DNA from: Flammula alnicola
Lineage: Eukaryota > Basidiomycota > Agaricomycetes > Agaricales > Strophariaceae
Direction: 5' to 3'
DNA length: 64,000 nt
Assembly: GCA_015499995.1 (NCBI GenBank)
Contig: JADNRV010000009.1
Coordinates: 248,001-312,000 of the forward strand
Positions 33,410-45,555 of the stretch are shown in pieces (position 1 is the first letter of the stretch; the number at the start of each line of letters is the position of its first letter). The notes beneath the pieces are model-generated. The model ran no database searches and was not told the DNA's origin. It was given only the letters and a program-made list of their open reading frames with translations. The translations under genes were made by a program, and so were the position numbers.

Positions 33410-34269
33410 GATAGGCGGGAGGAGGAAATGGGAGCGACAGATGGGTTAAGACGTGACTTAAATCGATCGCAAGAATTCCGTTGAACACACAAAGACCGGC
33501 AGCATTTTGTTTGGGGGCCTTGTCTATGTATGATCCAATGAGAAGGTGACTGCGGGGTGCGACAGCTGCTTGAAAGAACATATCGGGGGACCAAGGCCTC
33601 TGGCAGGAACCCGTTAAACTAGTTAAACCTAGGTTTTAGTATTTGATCCGGATCGGCTTGTGTGTTTTTTTAGGTCATGTTAGCGTCACATGCGTACATG
33701 TTCTAAAAAATTCTTGAAACTTTCACATTCGGAGAAAAACGCTGGAGCGCTTTGCACAAAGGAGACTGCGGCCCCGAAGAAAATAGCAGTCGTCATTGTG
33801 ATGAACGAAGATAGTTGTGATGGCCCGCCTCTCACCTGTAAATTTAGCATCTGTAAATTTAGTATGCTGTATGTCACACGATGTTGAAACACCTGAATGA
33901 CATTGAAAGGGCATTTTGACTGGATAATCGAGCAATGGTTTCAATCGATGGCGTTGAACCCAAGAACGTGGTCGGCTGTATTATCGATCAGAACTACTTA
34001 TATGTGATGGTCAGTGGAATGACCCTGGCGGCGGCGGTGGGCGTTGATAGCAATGGAACTGGGAAGGCCCCAAATTGGAATAACAGGCAAGGTGATATTT
34101 CGGGATTTGCTTACATTGCGGAGAACCCTGGCCTCGGATTTCCGTGCAGATCTAGAGGACCGAGTGGACACGGGGGTTAGTACGCCGCGTGGAAAGACAA
34201 GAAGACGAACTTCGAAAGCTGAAGTTTGAAGAGATTCTAGAAAATTTTCAAAAAAGGGTGTGCTGAGTT
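33410..34269. other. Unassigned stretch upstream of the glucanase
   Basis: Promoter region of the glucanase at its left end. ORFs of 60-81 codons (for example 33935-34180) have no recognisable content. Confidence 0.4.
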
Positions 34270-35155
34270 GTTTAAGTCACAGGGCATTAGATGATGAAAT
34301 CGGGCCGCGAAATACACTGCTAGAAATTGGGATTGGGATGGGGTCCGGGGAATTGCGCTTGAGAGCATCAATTGCAGCGCGTCCAGGCTGCTCGTTTATG
34401 CTGTAACAAGGGACGCTACAGGTATTTAGGACTTTATCGTAACCTAAGCGCTTGATTAGAATTCTGGGATCCGCCAAGACGAGCAGCCTCTTCCAAGTCT
34501 TCTTGACTAATAGCGTCGCGCTGGCTCTGGTTGGTTAATGTCATCAAAAGGTTTTCACGAAGAGATACTGCATATATCGCCGCCGCCTGTCCGACGAAAG
34601 TGCTTGTTTGCCTCAGCCTTTTAGCGTCATATTCTGATAAGGGCTCATCGTCGATGATGACCTCTCCGCTGGTTGGACGAGCCAGACCGGACAAGAGTTT
34701 TACCAATGTTGTCTTACCACTACCATTTTCTACGGCGATGACAATAAATTGACCTGGATTAATATCTAAGTTCACGTTATCGACAGCGTTGGGCGCCAAA
34801 GAGCTCGCGGAAAGATATTTGTATGCGACATCCCTAAAAATCGACTCGTCAGCGGGAGAGTTGAAAAGGCTTAAACACTAACTTAAGGGTTATCTTGGCA
34901 CCCTTGTAATTTCTGGGTCGGAAAGAGGCAGTAGGACGGTCCAAAAAACCTCCCGCCGGTGGAGGGGAAAATTTATCCAAGATGTTGTAAAATTTCCCGA
35001 CTCTGGTCATGATACCAAAAAACGATTCTTTTCCATAAACGTCTTTCAGAGGCTTGATGCTGTGGCGCATCATAAAAATGGCATATTGGAAGATGGCCAT
35101 CGAGGCCACTGGGTATCTCAAAGAAGTCCAAGGAAATACCAAAGCGACAAGAGCC
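34270..35155 (-). pseudogene. ABC transporter fragment (membrane domain end plus partial ATP-binding domain)
   Basis: On the minus strand LRYPVASMAIFQYAIFMMRHSIKPLKDVYG is the end of a transmembrane domain. It is followed, after frame breaks, by VDNVNLDINPGQFIVIAVENGSGKTTLVKLLSGLARPTSGEV with a Walker A motif, then LREN and DLEEAARLGGS. NEQPGRAAIDALKRNSPDPIPI follows near 34300-34420, after which the sequence ends before the signature (LSGGQ-like) and Walker B motifs. The upstream border at about 35158 abuts the group A promoter block. This cannot encode an active transporter. Confidence 0.75.
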
Positions 35156-35159
35156 TGTT

Positions 35160-35492
35160 TTTATGCGTGATTGTTATCCAAGATAATTATAGTCTCGATA
35201 CCTCTGGAGCGACTGAGAAAGAATACGGATAAAGAACCACAAAGAGAATGGAAACCTCATTTTAAAAACAGAACGATATTCCCAAGACCATTTTGGCACC
35301 CCTGGATGTCTTTGTGGTTCGCTGGTCTAGTAAAGTTTTTTGCTCTCGGTTTGTCTCTTGCTTGCAAAGAGTTGATAAAGACGTGTTGAGCGTTTGTCTC
35401 GTCATTTAGATTCGTATATAAGATGTCTCGTCGTTTCTACGTTCTGCCAGTCCCATGTCGCCACGCGCCACTGCATCCCTCGAGTATCAGAA
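35160..35492 (+). promoter_or_regulatory. Group A upstream region and TATA box
   Basis: The block begins at a junction with the ABC fragment and matches 25740-26068 and the reverse of 13583-13860. TTCGTATATAAG at 35411-35422 is followed by ATGTCTCGTCGTTTCTACG. The ATG is at 35493, about 80 bases downstream. Confidence 0.65.
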
Positions 35493-36605
35493 ATGAAGCT
35501 CACGGTACCTGCAATAACTGATAACAGAGCCATATCTGCACCCAATCTCATCGAATACAGCAATTACATACGTGCGCCCAGGCGCTTCGCTCGCCTCCGT
35601 TGTACCCTTTGCGTTCTCGACAACTACGATATTGTTTGTTAATTTCTGAACTCCTCCCAACTCTCGCGATTCACTGACCCCATGCTTCCAGGGATCCTAT
35701 ATCGTACCCCTATGGTCTGTTATTCACTTCCATTTCAAGTGTACGGCCTTACCCACGGCAGGCTCGCATATTCCAACTTCGCAGGCGATGGAGAAGAGCA
35801 CGCTTCTTTCGAGATGCTAAGACTACCCCATGGGTCCGCCTCTGTCCCTCGAGGCATGGGTTCCGCCAGCAACATTGCAGGAAATCGAGTACCTTTGGCT
35901 CGCCTTGGCATGGAGGACAACATTCCATTCGCCGCATCAAGCCACCCAACCACCACTGTATTCATATCCCAAGAAGCGGTGCAGTATGGTCTCGCGAACG
36001 TCGCATACCTCACTCATATGACCTGCGCCGAGTTCGAGGGGTATTTATTTGCCCGTTCTCCTGCGCAGGACGCGCCATTCGTCTTCAGTCCAAACCAGCA
36101 GCTGGTCGAAGAAAGAAATACCACAGCAATCCGAGACTTTGAGCAGTCCACAACATCTTTACCCGCCGTTTCCCTCTACATCTGGTACTATACAACTCCA
36201 AAGTATGCTACCCGCTGGCCAAGAGCCCTCCGGTGGTGTCGTTCGCAACGACAATGGATGCAAGAACCGCCGCGCTCGCACCGTTGATCCTGTCCTGCGC
36301 GCATCTCGGCCGCCCAAGCCAAACTCCAACCAGCTGATCCTGTGCGAGTTGCCCAAGATGGGAGGCGCTGAAGACAAGAGATGCGGGATGGTGTTCGCCA
36401 ACACCAAGGCGATGATGATTCATATTTCTGACATGGTTTGTGGACACTGCATCCCAAACCACAAGAATGACAAGACACAGCGCTCAGGCCTGTGAGTGGC
36501 CAGCTTGCAAAGACCTTGAAGGGTCATGGTGGCCTCTTGCGCCATATTTCTGAGTCCCATGGCGGAATAAAACGCGGGATGAAGGGCGACGCAGCAAGCT
36601 CTTAA
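35493..36605 (+). pseudogene. Group A zinc-finger gene with two frame breaks
   Basis: Exon 1 is 35493-35601 and exon 2 begins at 35740. The frame reads ISAPNLIEYSNYI, LTHGRLAYSNFAGDGEE, EDNIPFAASSHPTTTVF and AQDAPFVFSPNQQLVEE. A 4-base duplication (GAAA type) near 36110 shifts the frame relative to the copy at 13061. In the shifted frame follow CELPKM...KRCGMVFANTKAMMIHI and CGHC, then a second one-base shift near 36525 separates CEWPACKDLEG from HGGLLRHISESHGG. Undamaged, the end would form a C-x4-C...H-x4-H finger. The stop is at 36603-36605. Confidence 0.65.
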
Positions 36606-36880
36606 AGCATGTTGCACTTTTTGTTCTGTGTCGGTATTGACTTTATCTTTATACCCATTATGTTCTTCATACCCATGTATCTATCTCATCTTACTGGTCT
36701 CCAAATTGAAACCGTCTCCTGCATCCAACTTGCCTCATTAGGCTCGGGCATGGGAATCGGATGCAATGCACACCGGCGCCAAGGCCTACTGAAGGACAAC
36801 GTGAAATACACCATTACCCTTACACGGTCGTCTAAATTATTTATAGGTAGAGATTGCACATATCACAGCTAGGTTATCTG
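36606..36880 (+). repeat. 3' flank of group A gene, repeated
   Basis: Inverted copy of 12610-12880. It shares CCCATGTATCTATCTCATCTTAC and GTGAAATACACCATTACCCT tracts. No gene. Confidence 0.6.
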
Positions 36881-37436
36881 TTGATTGACCGTTTTATCCA
36901 GACTTTACGGGTCACTGGGGGGAAGGAAAAGAGAAGACGCGAACGATTCGGACATGCAGTATGGTCAAGCTTCGAGCTGTGCGACCATTTTATTTCACTC
37001 TTCTTACGAATAGGGCTTGCGTACTAGGGCGCCACTCGATGGTGACCACATTCAATGATCTGGCTTCTCTTGAATTTTGAATATATCCTCCATCTTGGTG
37101 ACTTGCATGTATAAACGTTATCATGACCTCCAATTTCGGGGTTTTATTGAGGGAGGCAACATTGTGTACGAAGATTGTTAAGCGTTGTTGAATGCAAGTT
37201 CAATCTTTGGAAAACGGCGGAACGATCACCTGACTCGTGCAAACCCCCTAATGACATGTCATAAATAATTTCTGAATCATCTCTGGAAGCATCCGAAACG
37301 ATTCAAGAAGCAATCGAGCCCAGAAGCAACTCAACCGCGACCACTACACTCCTCTTCCCATCATCAGGATCTCATTACTATCTTTCTGACTTTGCTGTCG
37401 ACACCTCCTACACACACCACTCTACCTTACCGGAAA
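36880..37436 (+). promoter_or_regulatory. Group B regulatory module before a decayed small gene
   Basis: Matches 19420-19942: CGCCACTCGATGGTGACC at 37030-37047, GATCACCTGACT at 37224-37235, ATG 213 bases later at 37437. Its left junction with the group A 3' flank lies at about 36880. Confidence 0.65.
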
Positions 37437-37767
37437 ATGGGAGGATTGTTGAATACACCAAAGTCAAACTTTGACTCGGACGAGGTGTGTCTTGAATCTT
37501 GATCCTTTTATCAACCCCGCCTGAATCGACGGGGATCCTTTCCTTCCTCACACCAACGATGATTTTCACCATATATCCAGTCTTCTTATGGAGGAGCGTA
37601 ACCGCAAATGTTGTGTTCATCCCAAAGGTATGTATCTCATTATGCTCTCAGACTGCCGAAAGTAGTAATTTTCTCATACATAGCATCCCTCATTTTCTGC
37701 CGAGAACTACTTAGCAAATGGGAAAAGGAAGAGAAATCTGAAGGGAAGACGGATGAAAAAAAATAGT
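37437..37767 (+). pseudogene. Second copy of the small cysteine-containing gene
   Basis: It starts MGGLLNTPKSNFDSDE and keeps the GTGTGT donor. The first acceptor CACCAG of the copy at 19943 is CACCAT here, and the next AG (37580) gives the wrong phase and a stop. Exons 2 and 3 are otherwise similar (RKCCVHPK, ASLIFCRELL). The stop is at 37765-37767. Similarity ends shortly after, at about 37790. Confidence 0.5.
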
Positions 37768-37791
37768 TGGGTTTGAAAAGACTTTCTAGAT

Positions 37792-38766
37792 ATGCCAAAA
37801 GATCCTTCGCGATATTCGAACTACATGTGTTTTCGTTTGGTTTTGGCTGCCTCGGTTCGTCAAGTATACAAAAATGCTGGTAAACTTCCTGTTTTCAATT
37901 CAGTGCGCCAATGTTCAATTCATTTGTTGCAGAGATATGAAGACGCTAGTCAGTTATACGCTCCTCACGTTGCCGCGTACGACAAATTCATGAAGGCAGA
38001 GCTCAGAGAATATGAATTGAACACACCGCATCTCACTTGCCTTCTTGCCCTGTTATGCTCAAGTACCTCACTAGAAACCCTCACTAGAAACGTGGAATGG
38101 AGCGGCCCTCCACCCAGCGACAACCTATCTGTTTCAGTGGAGCCAGTCGTCCCTTCAATTCGATCTCCAGGGTTTATCCTTCTGCCATTTTGGTCATACA
38201 TACATGAAAGATGCGCATGCTTTGGATATCTTTCGAAATTTCCTTGGGGACCCAGCGAGATCGGAAATATATGTAATGGATGGTGCAATATTCTCTCATG
38301 CCACTTTGCATGTGCCAAATACCTGTGCGACCATGTACGCCAAAATCTAACCTCTCGGTACACCGGACACGATCGCGAGATACGTCGCAATGCCCCTTGG
38401 CGGTGGAGGAAGTTGACTAGGATGAACCACTGTTTTCGGAAGAGAAAACTCTTGGCGTCAACATCGGTTCGTTGGAATGACCTCGAGAAGGACTCTGAAA
38501 GAGCGTCCACGGTTCACCCTTTCCCGAGATTCCACGCTGAACTGAGCGAGGAGAAAATATGCTTGGATGTATATCGCGCTGTCTTAGACTTTCTTTCCGA
38601 TCTTCTGGACAGAGCATCAGATGGGATATTCGACGATCTGGTCCAATTCATCCGCCAAAGATCATTCTCGAAACCGTCCCTCAAATTTCCACGCCGAGCC
38701 AAAATGGCGAAGAAGGCCATCGAGAAATATCTGGAGCTTGGAGGCCGAACTGTGACAGATATCTAA
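37792..38766 (+). CDS. Hypothetical protein of 324 residues
   Basis: A single open frame from ATG 37792 to TAA 38766. It is cysteine-containing and basic in the second half (WRWRKLTRMNHCFRKRK), ending FPRRAKMAKKAIEKYLELGG, which resembles a basic helix. There is no hydrophobic signal and no motif I recognise. The start lies exactly where the duplicated small-gene block ends, so the true N-terminus may have been lost or replaced. Its length without stops in a roughly 48% GC region makes it likely to be real or recently real. Confidence 0.45.
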   Translation: MPKDPSRYSNYMCFRLVLAASVRQVYKNAGKLPVFNSVRQCSIHLLQRYEDASQLYAPHVAAYDKFMKAELREYELNTPHLTCLLALLCSSTSLETLTRNVEWSGPPPSDNLSVSVEPVVPSIRSPGFILLPFWSYIHERCACFGYLSKFPWGPSEIGNICNGWCNILSCHFACAKYLCDHVRQNLTSRYTGHDREIRRNAPWRWRKLTRMNHCFRKRKLLASTSVRWNDLEKDSERASTVHPFPRFHAELSEEKICLDVYRAVLDFLSDLLDRASDGIFDDLVQFIRQRSFSKPSLKFPRRAKMAKKAIEKYLELGGRTVTDI

Positions 38767-38816
38767 AAACCGGGAGAATTGGACGTGGACGGGCATAAGA
38801 TAATCAGGTCACAAAA

Positions 38817-38868
38817 TTACTAAGGCTTTGCGCGTAGCCGAGTTACTAAGGCTTTGCGCGTAGCCGAG
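38817..38868 (+). repeat. Perfect tandem duplication of 26 bases
   Basis: TTACTAAGGCTTTGCGCGTA plus GCCGAG occurs at 38817-38842 and again at 38843-38868 without a mismatch. Confidence 0.9.
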
Positions 38869-39509
38869 AGGACTTGGTGTGTAGACATGAAACAGGTGTA
38901 ATCATGATCACCTCTTTATCGCCAGAGTTCATCCCCAATAGTGCCATAGCAACATAGTGAGACACTGCTCTAGGTGCCAGAGGAGAGCGCAGAAGGGGCC
39001 AGCTCTCGGAGTTGCCAATGGACAAGGAGGATTGGCGGCAATATGAAGCAATGTCGGTATATAGATGGAGATCGGCGTATGGATGCCTGGCACAGTCGAT
39101 TATCAGGGGAAGGAAAAGTGTAGCCGGCGAGCGATGGTACACACTGTAGCCAGAGAAGACTTTGCAGATTTGGTGGAGACAGCGAGATTGTGGGACGTGT
39201 CTTTGTATGAGACAGGTGCTAGAGCACCATATTTAGGAGACTAAGGGAACACATACCGACAGCGTTGCAAATCTTGTCAACCATTCGGGTTGATGCATCG
39301 ATGCATCATCGTGCGCTCTTAGTCGGGGTTGGCGTACTATCTCGTGTCTTGAGAGGTAAGCCACGAGCAGAGAAGGCAAAACCAGTCAAATCGGATGAAG
39401 GCCTCGTCAAAGGTGGAAAGATGGGTGTAATGAGCGTTTAAAAATTCCAAGAATTTCGTTCTCGACAGTATTTCCTGTATATAGCCAGCAGTTGAGTATT
39501 CAACGAGTA
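38869..39509. other. Unassigned stretch
   Basis: A 98-codon antisense ORF (38846-39142) has no recognisable motif. Nothing else is seen. Confidence 0.35.
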
Positions 39510-40721
39510 TTAACTTGCCCCTGGCGCTTGTGCCTGTGATGCCTAAATTTCCTTCGGCTAGCGCCCTCGACCCTTGTGACCGGTTTCACACGAATCACAT
39601 CGCTCTGCTGATAGTCAGCCACGTCACCACGATATTCTTCAATGCTACAAAGAACCGGCAGCAGTCATCCTGCTTTGAACGCGATATCGGGCTGGAATTG
39701 TATTCCAATTGAAGAGAAAGGCCCTATAGTGCGTCATGATGCGTCAATACACATGAACATGATCAAGCTGTGAGTGCTACAGCACTGATGCGATTCACAT
39801 TGATAACCTGAACTTTCGGCCGATTTGCAGGGATAAATCGTGTAAAACCACTCGATACTCTCCCAATGTTAACGTTTGTTCAAGATATACAGGATGACCT
39901 CCGTGTTTACTGTTGGCATTACAGTCTGGAATTATGTCCGCCCGCATTTCCCTTGCATTGCTGGTGGTGACGCTGCATCTCAGTGAGCAAAAAGTGCCTT
40001 TGTCGAGCCTTTGCCATGTATGGATGCCCGGGTGTTAAACACTAGGCTATGCAGCGAGTTTAGAATCCAATTTCGTGACGAAATCTTAGAAAATGCGACA
40101 TCTGGGGGCGATAAACACTCATCTCGATCAGCTGTATGTGGCCAAACTTCTCTCTGGAGCACTGTTTTTCGCTTCCGTGTTCATGAATCAACTTACTGTT
40201 GAGCTCTATCGCATGCCACTTATGCTCGGCTCTTCATGAAATCGGATGAAACATCAAGTCCCCTGAAAAATATCCAGGCCTTTGACCGAGTCTTCTTGAA
40301 CAAAAATCTCGTTCTTCGGACGAACAACGGACGCGTAGGACGCCACTCAACGGTAACGACATTGGCCTTGGCGTTGAGGTTCTCCTCCCAGCTTGGCGAC
40401 CTCTGCGTGGCACAGAAGCTGTAACGACATCCAAATCCGGCGTTCTATCGAGGCAGGAGGCCCACTTTGTAACATAGGATTGCTAGGAGTTGTTGATGGA
40501 AAACGCGACGAAACCCGATCACCTGACTTGTGCAAACCCATCCCATAAAGTCCGCTCCTCTTCACTTCTCTTCCTTATCCTACCCCACCATCACCACCTC
40601 GTGAACGTGTTTCTTTATCCTTTACGCGCCAGTAGTGACTTCTACCTTCATTTACACTTTTCTTTCTACGACCTTCACGTGTTTTCAACACATATCTCTA
40701 TTAAACCCCACTCCTTCCTTC
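39510..40721 (+). promoter_or_regulatory. Group B upstream regulatory module (copy 2)
   Basis: Aligns with 42940-44353 and the reverse of 11240-12590. Landmarks are GCCACGTCACCACGATATTC at about 39618, CGCCACTCAACGGTAAC at 40341, GATCACCTGACT at 40517-40528, then CCCATAAAGTCC. The ATG is 205 bases after the second element. Confidence 0.7.
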
Positions 40722-42240
40722 ATGGGTACGCTGCCTTGCCACCCAGTGTCTTTCGCGTTTCTTACTGTAATTCTTTTCCAGACCCTTTTCAAGTGCACGG
40801 CCAGCTCACACGCTCCTACTTCGCAGACGATGGAGAAGGGCTCGCGTCTTTCGAGATGCCACCAGCAGAGTTCCAGGCACTTTTTTTCGATGAGATCAAC
40901 CAAAGTACCAGGTACGTCATAAAACTTATCACCTATCTGCCACTCATAGATTAACACAATCATCTCGCAGCGCACAGTATGACGTTCCAGATGGCTTACA
41001 CGGGGAAGCCATTCCAATGCACCCTGATGGTGCAACCAGAAGTCTTCCCGACCTCGCCACTCGACCCGATTCATATGTTCACCATCCTCACCAAATTGTA
41101 CCTCCCCTCGAAGCAGTCCAGCATTCCATCTTTACCTTCCCCGCTCCAGCCATCGACCAGTATCACGGAGCCGAAATTGGGAATAACGGCTACTTCCAGC
41201 CACCCCCGATCACAATCAACTCGAATTGGATCGGCTGTTCGGTTGGTGCTGTTAACAACGACAACGACAGGAACGGCGCCATTTGGCATGGTCATGGATG
41301 GCTCGAGCAACACACGACTCGGATGGGGCCACAGGCGAGTGGCTCATGGGTCCAAGCCGTTCCTCGACTTGCCACTGTTGGCGGTACTTTCTCATCCTTT
41401 TACTACCCTCAACGGCAAATGAAGACGCCAGCAAGTATGGCTTCTGACGCAGGTGCTGATAACTTCACGGCTTCTGAAGACTTCGAAAAACAACACCAGT
41501 ACCAGATCCAGTCCTCTGAACAGCTCGATGCCTCGACCGTCACCGATACCAACACATCCATCTCTCAGACAATGCCACCACACGCGAGTGGCTCACAGGA
41601 CGCGGGACACTCGGTTCGTGGCACAGTGCCGAAAGCAAGACCGAGCCATCGCGCTCCGGCGCCGTATCCTCGTCGTTCCCCCTCCCATGCTCCCTCCGCC
41701 GGCGGCGCTTCCCCCTCCACTGCCGGTTCCTCGCCCTCTTCCTCGTCTAGCCCCACACCCATCTCAAACACCTCTCCAGTTATCTCTGGGGGGGCTAGAC
41801 TCCTCCATCATTGCCTATATCATCCATGCACCGGAAAGGACATCTTCGTCGGCGTAGACGCATTGACGGCGCACCTGGACGTGGCACATGGTATCCAGAA
41901 AGGCAAGGGGAGGAAGAAGACAGCGGTGGCTTCGCCTACAGTAGTGATGGCGGATCTTGTGTCTCTGGAAGATATGGTGGCCTCTACATCTGCCTCTACG
42001 CCACAGGAAGCCCGCGTCAAGTGCAAGTGGGAAGGATGTGGCAGATCGGACACGCTCGGGCCAGCGAGTATCATGCGGCACGTCCTGACGCACTTGGACG
42101 TCAAGTTCAAGTGCCCTTACTGTAAGTTTGCATGCACGAGGAAAACTGATACCAAGTCGCATATCCGGAAGAAGCACAGAGTGGAATTTTTGTTGATCAA
42201 TGGGGTGAGGGTGGAGGCTCACAATGAGGTGGTTAAATAA
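40722..42240 (+). CDS. C2H2 zinc-finger protein, group B, intact copy
   Basis: Exons 40722-40725, 40782-40911 and 40971-42240 give 467 residues. The ATG plus one base forms a tiny first exon, supported by the same arrangement in three paralogues. The product starts MDPFQVHGQLTRSYFADDGE. Three fingers are visible: HHCLYHPC...H...H (C-x4-C-x14-H-x4-H), CKWEGC...RHVLTH (C-x4-C-x13-H-x3-H) and CPYCKFAC...HIRKKH (C-x2-C-x12-H-x4-H). A Ser/Pro-rich linker of about 60 residues precedes the first finger. The fingers suggest nucleic-acid binding in the nucleus; targets are unknown. The spacing of the first two fingers is non-standard, and I do not recognise a named family. Confidence 0.8.
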
Positions 42241-42939
42241 TAACGACATTCCTTTTATCATGCCTTTACGATGACTCTCATTTTTCCTCGCAGTAATATG
42301 TTATACCTACATGTCCATCTGTACCACAAGCATATATCATTCTATCATAGATCTGTAGCCGTAAGTACTCTCTCGAATTTTTTCCCCTGTTATCTGTATC
42401 GTTATATATCATGTATGTGTTTTCCGTTGTCCGACTCATTACTAGTTCCACTGTATACAAAATATAAAGTCACTTCCCAATCAATTACACGTTCCAGATG
42501 CGCCCGTCTTCTTTACAGTAAAGTGAACAAAGATCAAATAAATAAAATATAAATTCACTATTTAATCTATGAAAAATCAGAGGGTGATTATGAGGTGAGA
42601 CCGGCATGGATATTTTCGACTGGGGCATGGTGGTCAGCACGCGAAGCATGCCAGCCACCGCCTATCCGTTGCCTTCATAGGTTCAAAGGTACCCCTCATA
42701 CCGCAGGTTTTCCGAGCTCTAGATGTTCGGAGGCGGATTTTGAAGAGCTCAAGGGTGCCGTTGTCCTTCTATTGTCAGTGAAAGTATCAAATCACTAACC
42801 GCACAGCAAATAAGGGCAGAAATAACTTATCCAAAAGTTACTGTCGACATCTTAAGCTTGTCAGAGTTCGACTATTTACCCTTATCACGCAGTGTCTAGC
42901 AGTGTCTACGGCTGCGTTCGAATCCTCTTTAGAGCGGAT
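42241..42939. other. 3' flank and spacer
   Basis: 42280-42530 resembles the 3' flank of other zinc-finger units (GTACTCTCTC..., TTATCTGTATCG). 42540-42939 holds no gene that I can see. Confidence 0.45.
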
Positions 42940-44353
42940 GGAGGTTAGGTGGATGTTGGGTGGATGGACAACTTCGTGCTTATCGATCGCTCAGCGCTTC
43001 CAAAGCGCTTCACCCGATTTGGTTCCCTTTCACTCTTCACCCGAATCACATCTCCCCTTACCGGTCCAAAGTCAGCCACGTCACCACGATGTTCTCCAAT
43101 TCCACAAAGACCAGGCAGCACTGGTCCTCCTGGGGACGTGATATACGCCTGGAATTGCATGAAAAAAGCCCTGTAACGCGTCAATCCTCTCGGACGTGAT
43201 CAATGGTGAGCGCGACGGTTCTATCCGATTTGCCCCGATAACTTGAACCTCCTCTGAACTCATCTTTTCTTTCATTCGTTTTATAGGAATGAAATCGCGT
43301 AGGAACACTCGCTACCTCTGATCTCTCTCAAGATGTGTTAGCTGTCCAACTCTCAGGGGACTAAGACCAGCAATTCTGTCCGCGTGCTTCCCTTGCATTC
43401 CGAGCGCTGATGCTACATTCCAGCACGCGAAAGCGCCCTTTGTCGAGTCTTTGCTCATGTATGAATGCCCGGCAGTTAAACATTGGCGAATTGTGACCCT
43501 ACCCCCGTTCGCCACGAATTCTAGAAGATATGACATCTGCTGGTGGCGAAAGATCGCCTGGGTCAGCTCTGCATCGCTAGCTATGCGTATAACAGCCTAG
43601 AAGGGGAATTTCTGTGCACGCCGTCGCTTTTTTGTGTCTTTTGTATCAAATTAGGGTACTGTCGCGCTTTAAGCTGGCACCCCGCTTACGCTCTGCCCTG
43701 CATGAAATCGGGCGAGAGGCCCAGTCCCGTGGAACATATCTAGGTGTTTAACGAATCTTTTCTGGTGAAACCACTTGTGCGTATGCCCACCCATCCATTC
43801 GCTAAAATGAATCTGTTGTCTGACTGGTGTTATCCAGACTTGACGGATGCCATCGAAGTCACCAGGAAGAAGAAGGCATGAAGAATACGGACGTATGGTC
43901 AGCCTTTGAGCTGTGTGAGCGTTTTAGTTCGCGCTCCATACGAACGACGCTCACGTAGGACGCCACTCGATGGTGACCACAGTCAAGATAGTCGTTTCTC
44001 TTGGATTTGGGTTCTCCTCCATCTCGACGACCTCTGCTGCGCGGCGCAGAAGTTATAACGGCGTCCTAATTCAGCATTCTATTGAGGCAGGAGGCCACTT
44101 GATGTGCTAAGGTTGTTACGGGTTGTTGAACGCGAGTTGTAAAATATGGAGCGATCACCTGACTTGCGCAAACCGCGTCCCATAAATTCTGTGCCTCATC
44201 GCTTTCCTTCTGTATTCTATCCCATCACCTCTTCGCACACCAATTTCTTTATTCTTCGCGCGCCGTTGCATCCTTGACTGTACTTCTCATCCTATCTGCC
44301 TCGCACCTTTTTTCAACGCAACATTTCTCTCAACGCGTACTTCTTCTGCCACA
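42940..44353 (+). promoter_or_regulatory. Group B upstream regulatory module (copy 3)
   Basis: Direct repeat of 39510-40721. GTCAGCCACGTCACCACGAT lies at about 43071, CGCCACTCGATGGTGACC at 43961-43978, GATCACCTGACT at 44153-44164, and the ATG at 44354 is 201 bases after the latter. No coding frame is shared between copies. Confidence 0.7.
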
Positions 44354-45555
44354 ATGGGTACGCTGCCTCGCCACTCGTTGCTTTTCGCGGTTCTAAGCTC
44401 AGTTTCTTTCTTCAGATGGTTACCAGTATTACTATACAGTTCCGGCTTCCAACCACTTCGATATCACTGGCGAACGCGACGAATTTAGTTTATTCGATGT
44501 GCCACAAGCGAACGTGGACGCGATATTATTGAATGGGGGAGATCAGCAGTATGTCACAATATTTTATTCCTATTCGCTGCCCTAGATTGACACTGTCGTC
44601 TTGCAGCCTGGCATGCTCGATGCTTCCGATGTACCCCCAGGCTGGGATTGACCCTCGCCTCGGGTTTGTACCATCGTCTGCTTACGGTTTTAGACATCCA
44701 CACCATGAAGTTATGGCTCCTCTCGCAGGATTTCGCTGCAATCCTGTTTTCACCGCCTCGAACGGCAGCCAATCGACCCCAGGCATGAACGCGGCGCCTT
44801 ACGTGCCAGAACATCCACAAGCGATCCCAATCGACCCCCAGACTGGGATGGTTCACCTGCCCTACATTCACACGGATTCTGCGACGGTTGCCAATGCCTG
44901 TCCGCCAGGGCACTTGGGTGAAGAGAGAACGACGACAGCGAGGAGACGCCATCGTGCCCCGGAGCCTTATTTTAAACCTGGGACCGAGGCCATTGCTGGC
45001 CCCTCGTCATCCCCTTCCAATGTCGACTCATTTTTCGTCACTGCTGAGCCTGCTTCAGGCGCCTCCCGCTCCATTGGAATCAGGACAGGACATTGGTGCC
45101 ACTATGACATGTGCACCGGTTTGGAAATGTTTATTGGCATGGACGACTTCGAGGAGCATGCCACCGCGGTGCACGGCATTGGGTCCTCCCATGCAAAAGA
45201 ACGCGCTGGTGACACGGATTCGACGCGGAAGGGGAAAGGAAAGGCCAGGGCCCAGGAGCCCGCCACGGAGCCTGCTGAGGACGAGTCTGGGATGGTGACG
45301 TGCAAATGGGATGGCTGCTTCAAGCAGAAAACGCGGTCGAGCCTGATGCGCCACGTCGAGACTCACTTGAACATTAGGTACAAGTGCCCTGTCTGCCCGT
45401 TCGGTGACGAATACAAACACTCGAGGAAGAACGTGACCCAGAAGCATCTCCGGGAGAAACACCAGGATGTTTATCCGGGGGATTCGGGCAAGGAGGCGTA
45501 CCATGAGGTGCATGTGGGTGAGGGGACGGGTCGGCGTGTACAGCGCGGAACATAA
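44354..45555 (+). CDS. C2H2 zinc-finger protein, group B, second intact copy
   Basis: Exons 44354-44357, 44416-44548 and 44607-45555 give 361 residues. It starts MDGYQYYYTVPASNHFDITG. Fingers are HWCHYDMC...H...H (C-x4-C-x14-H-x4-H), CKWDGC...RHVETH (C-x4-C-x11-H-x3-H) and CPVC...HLREKH (C-x2-C-x16-H-x4-H). The N-terminal half has strongly diverged from the copy at 40722 while the finger layout is kept. A likely TF-like nuclear protein; function unknown. It forms a tandem pair with the previous gene, same strand. Confidence 0.8.

Noticed and set aside
38817..38868. Possible CRISPR-like or satellite array
   Set aside because: Only two adjacent units and no spacers; a simple tandem duplication.
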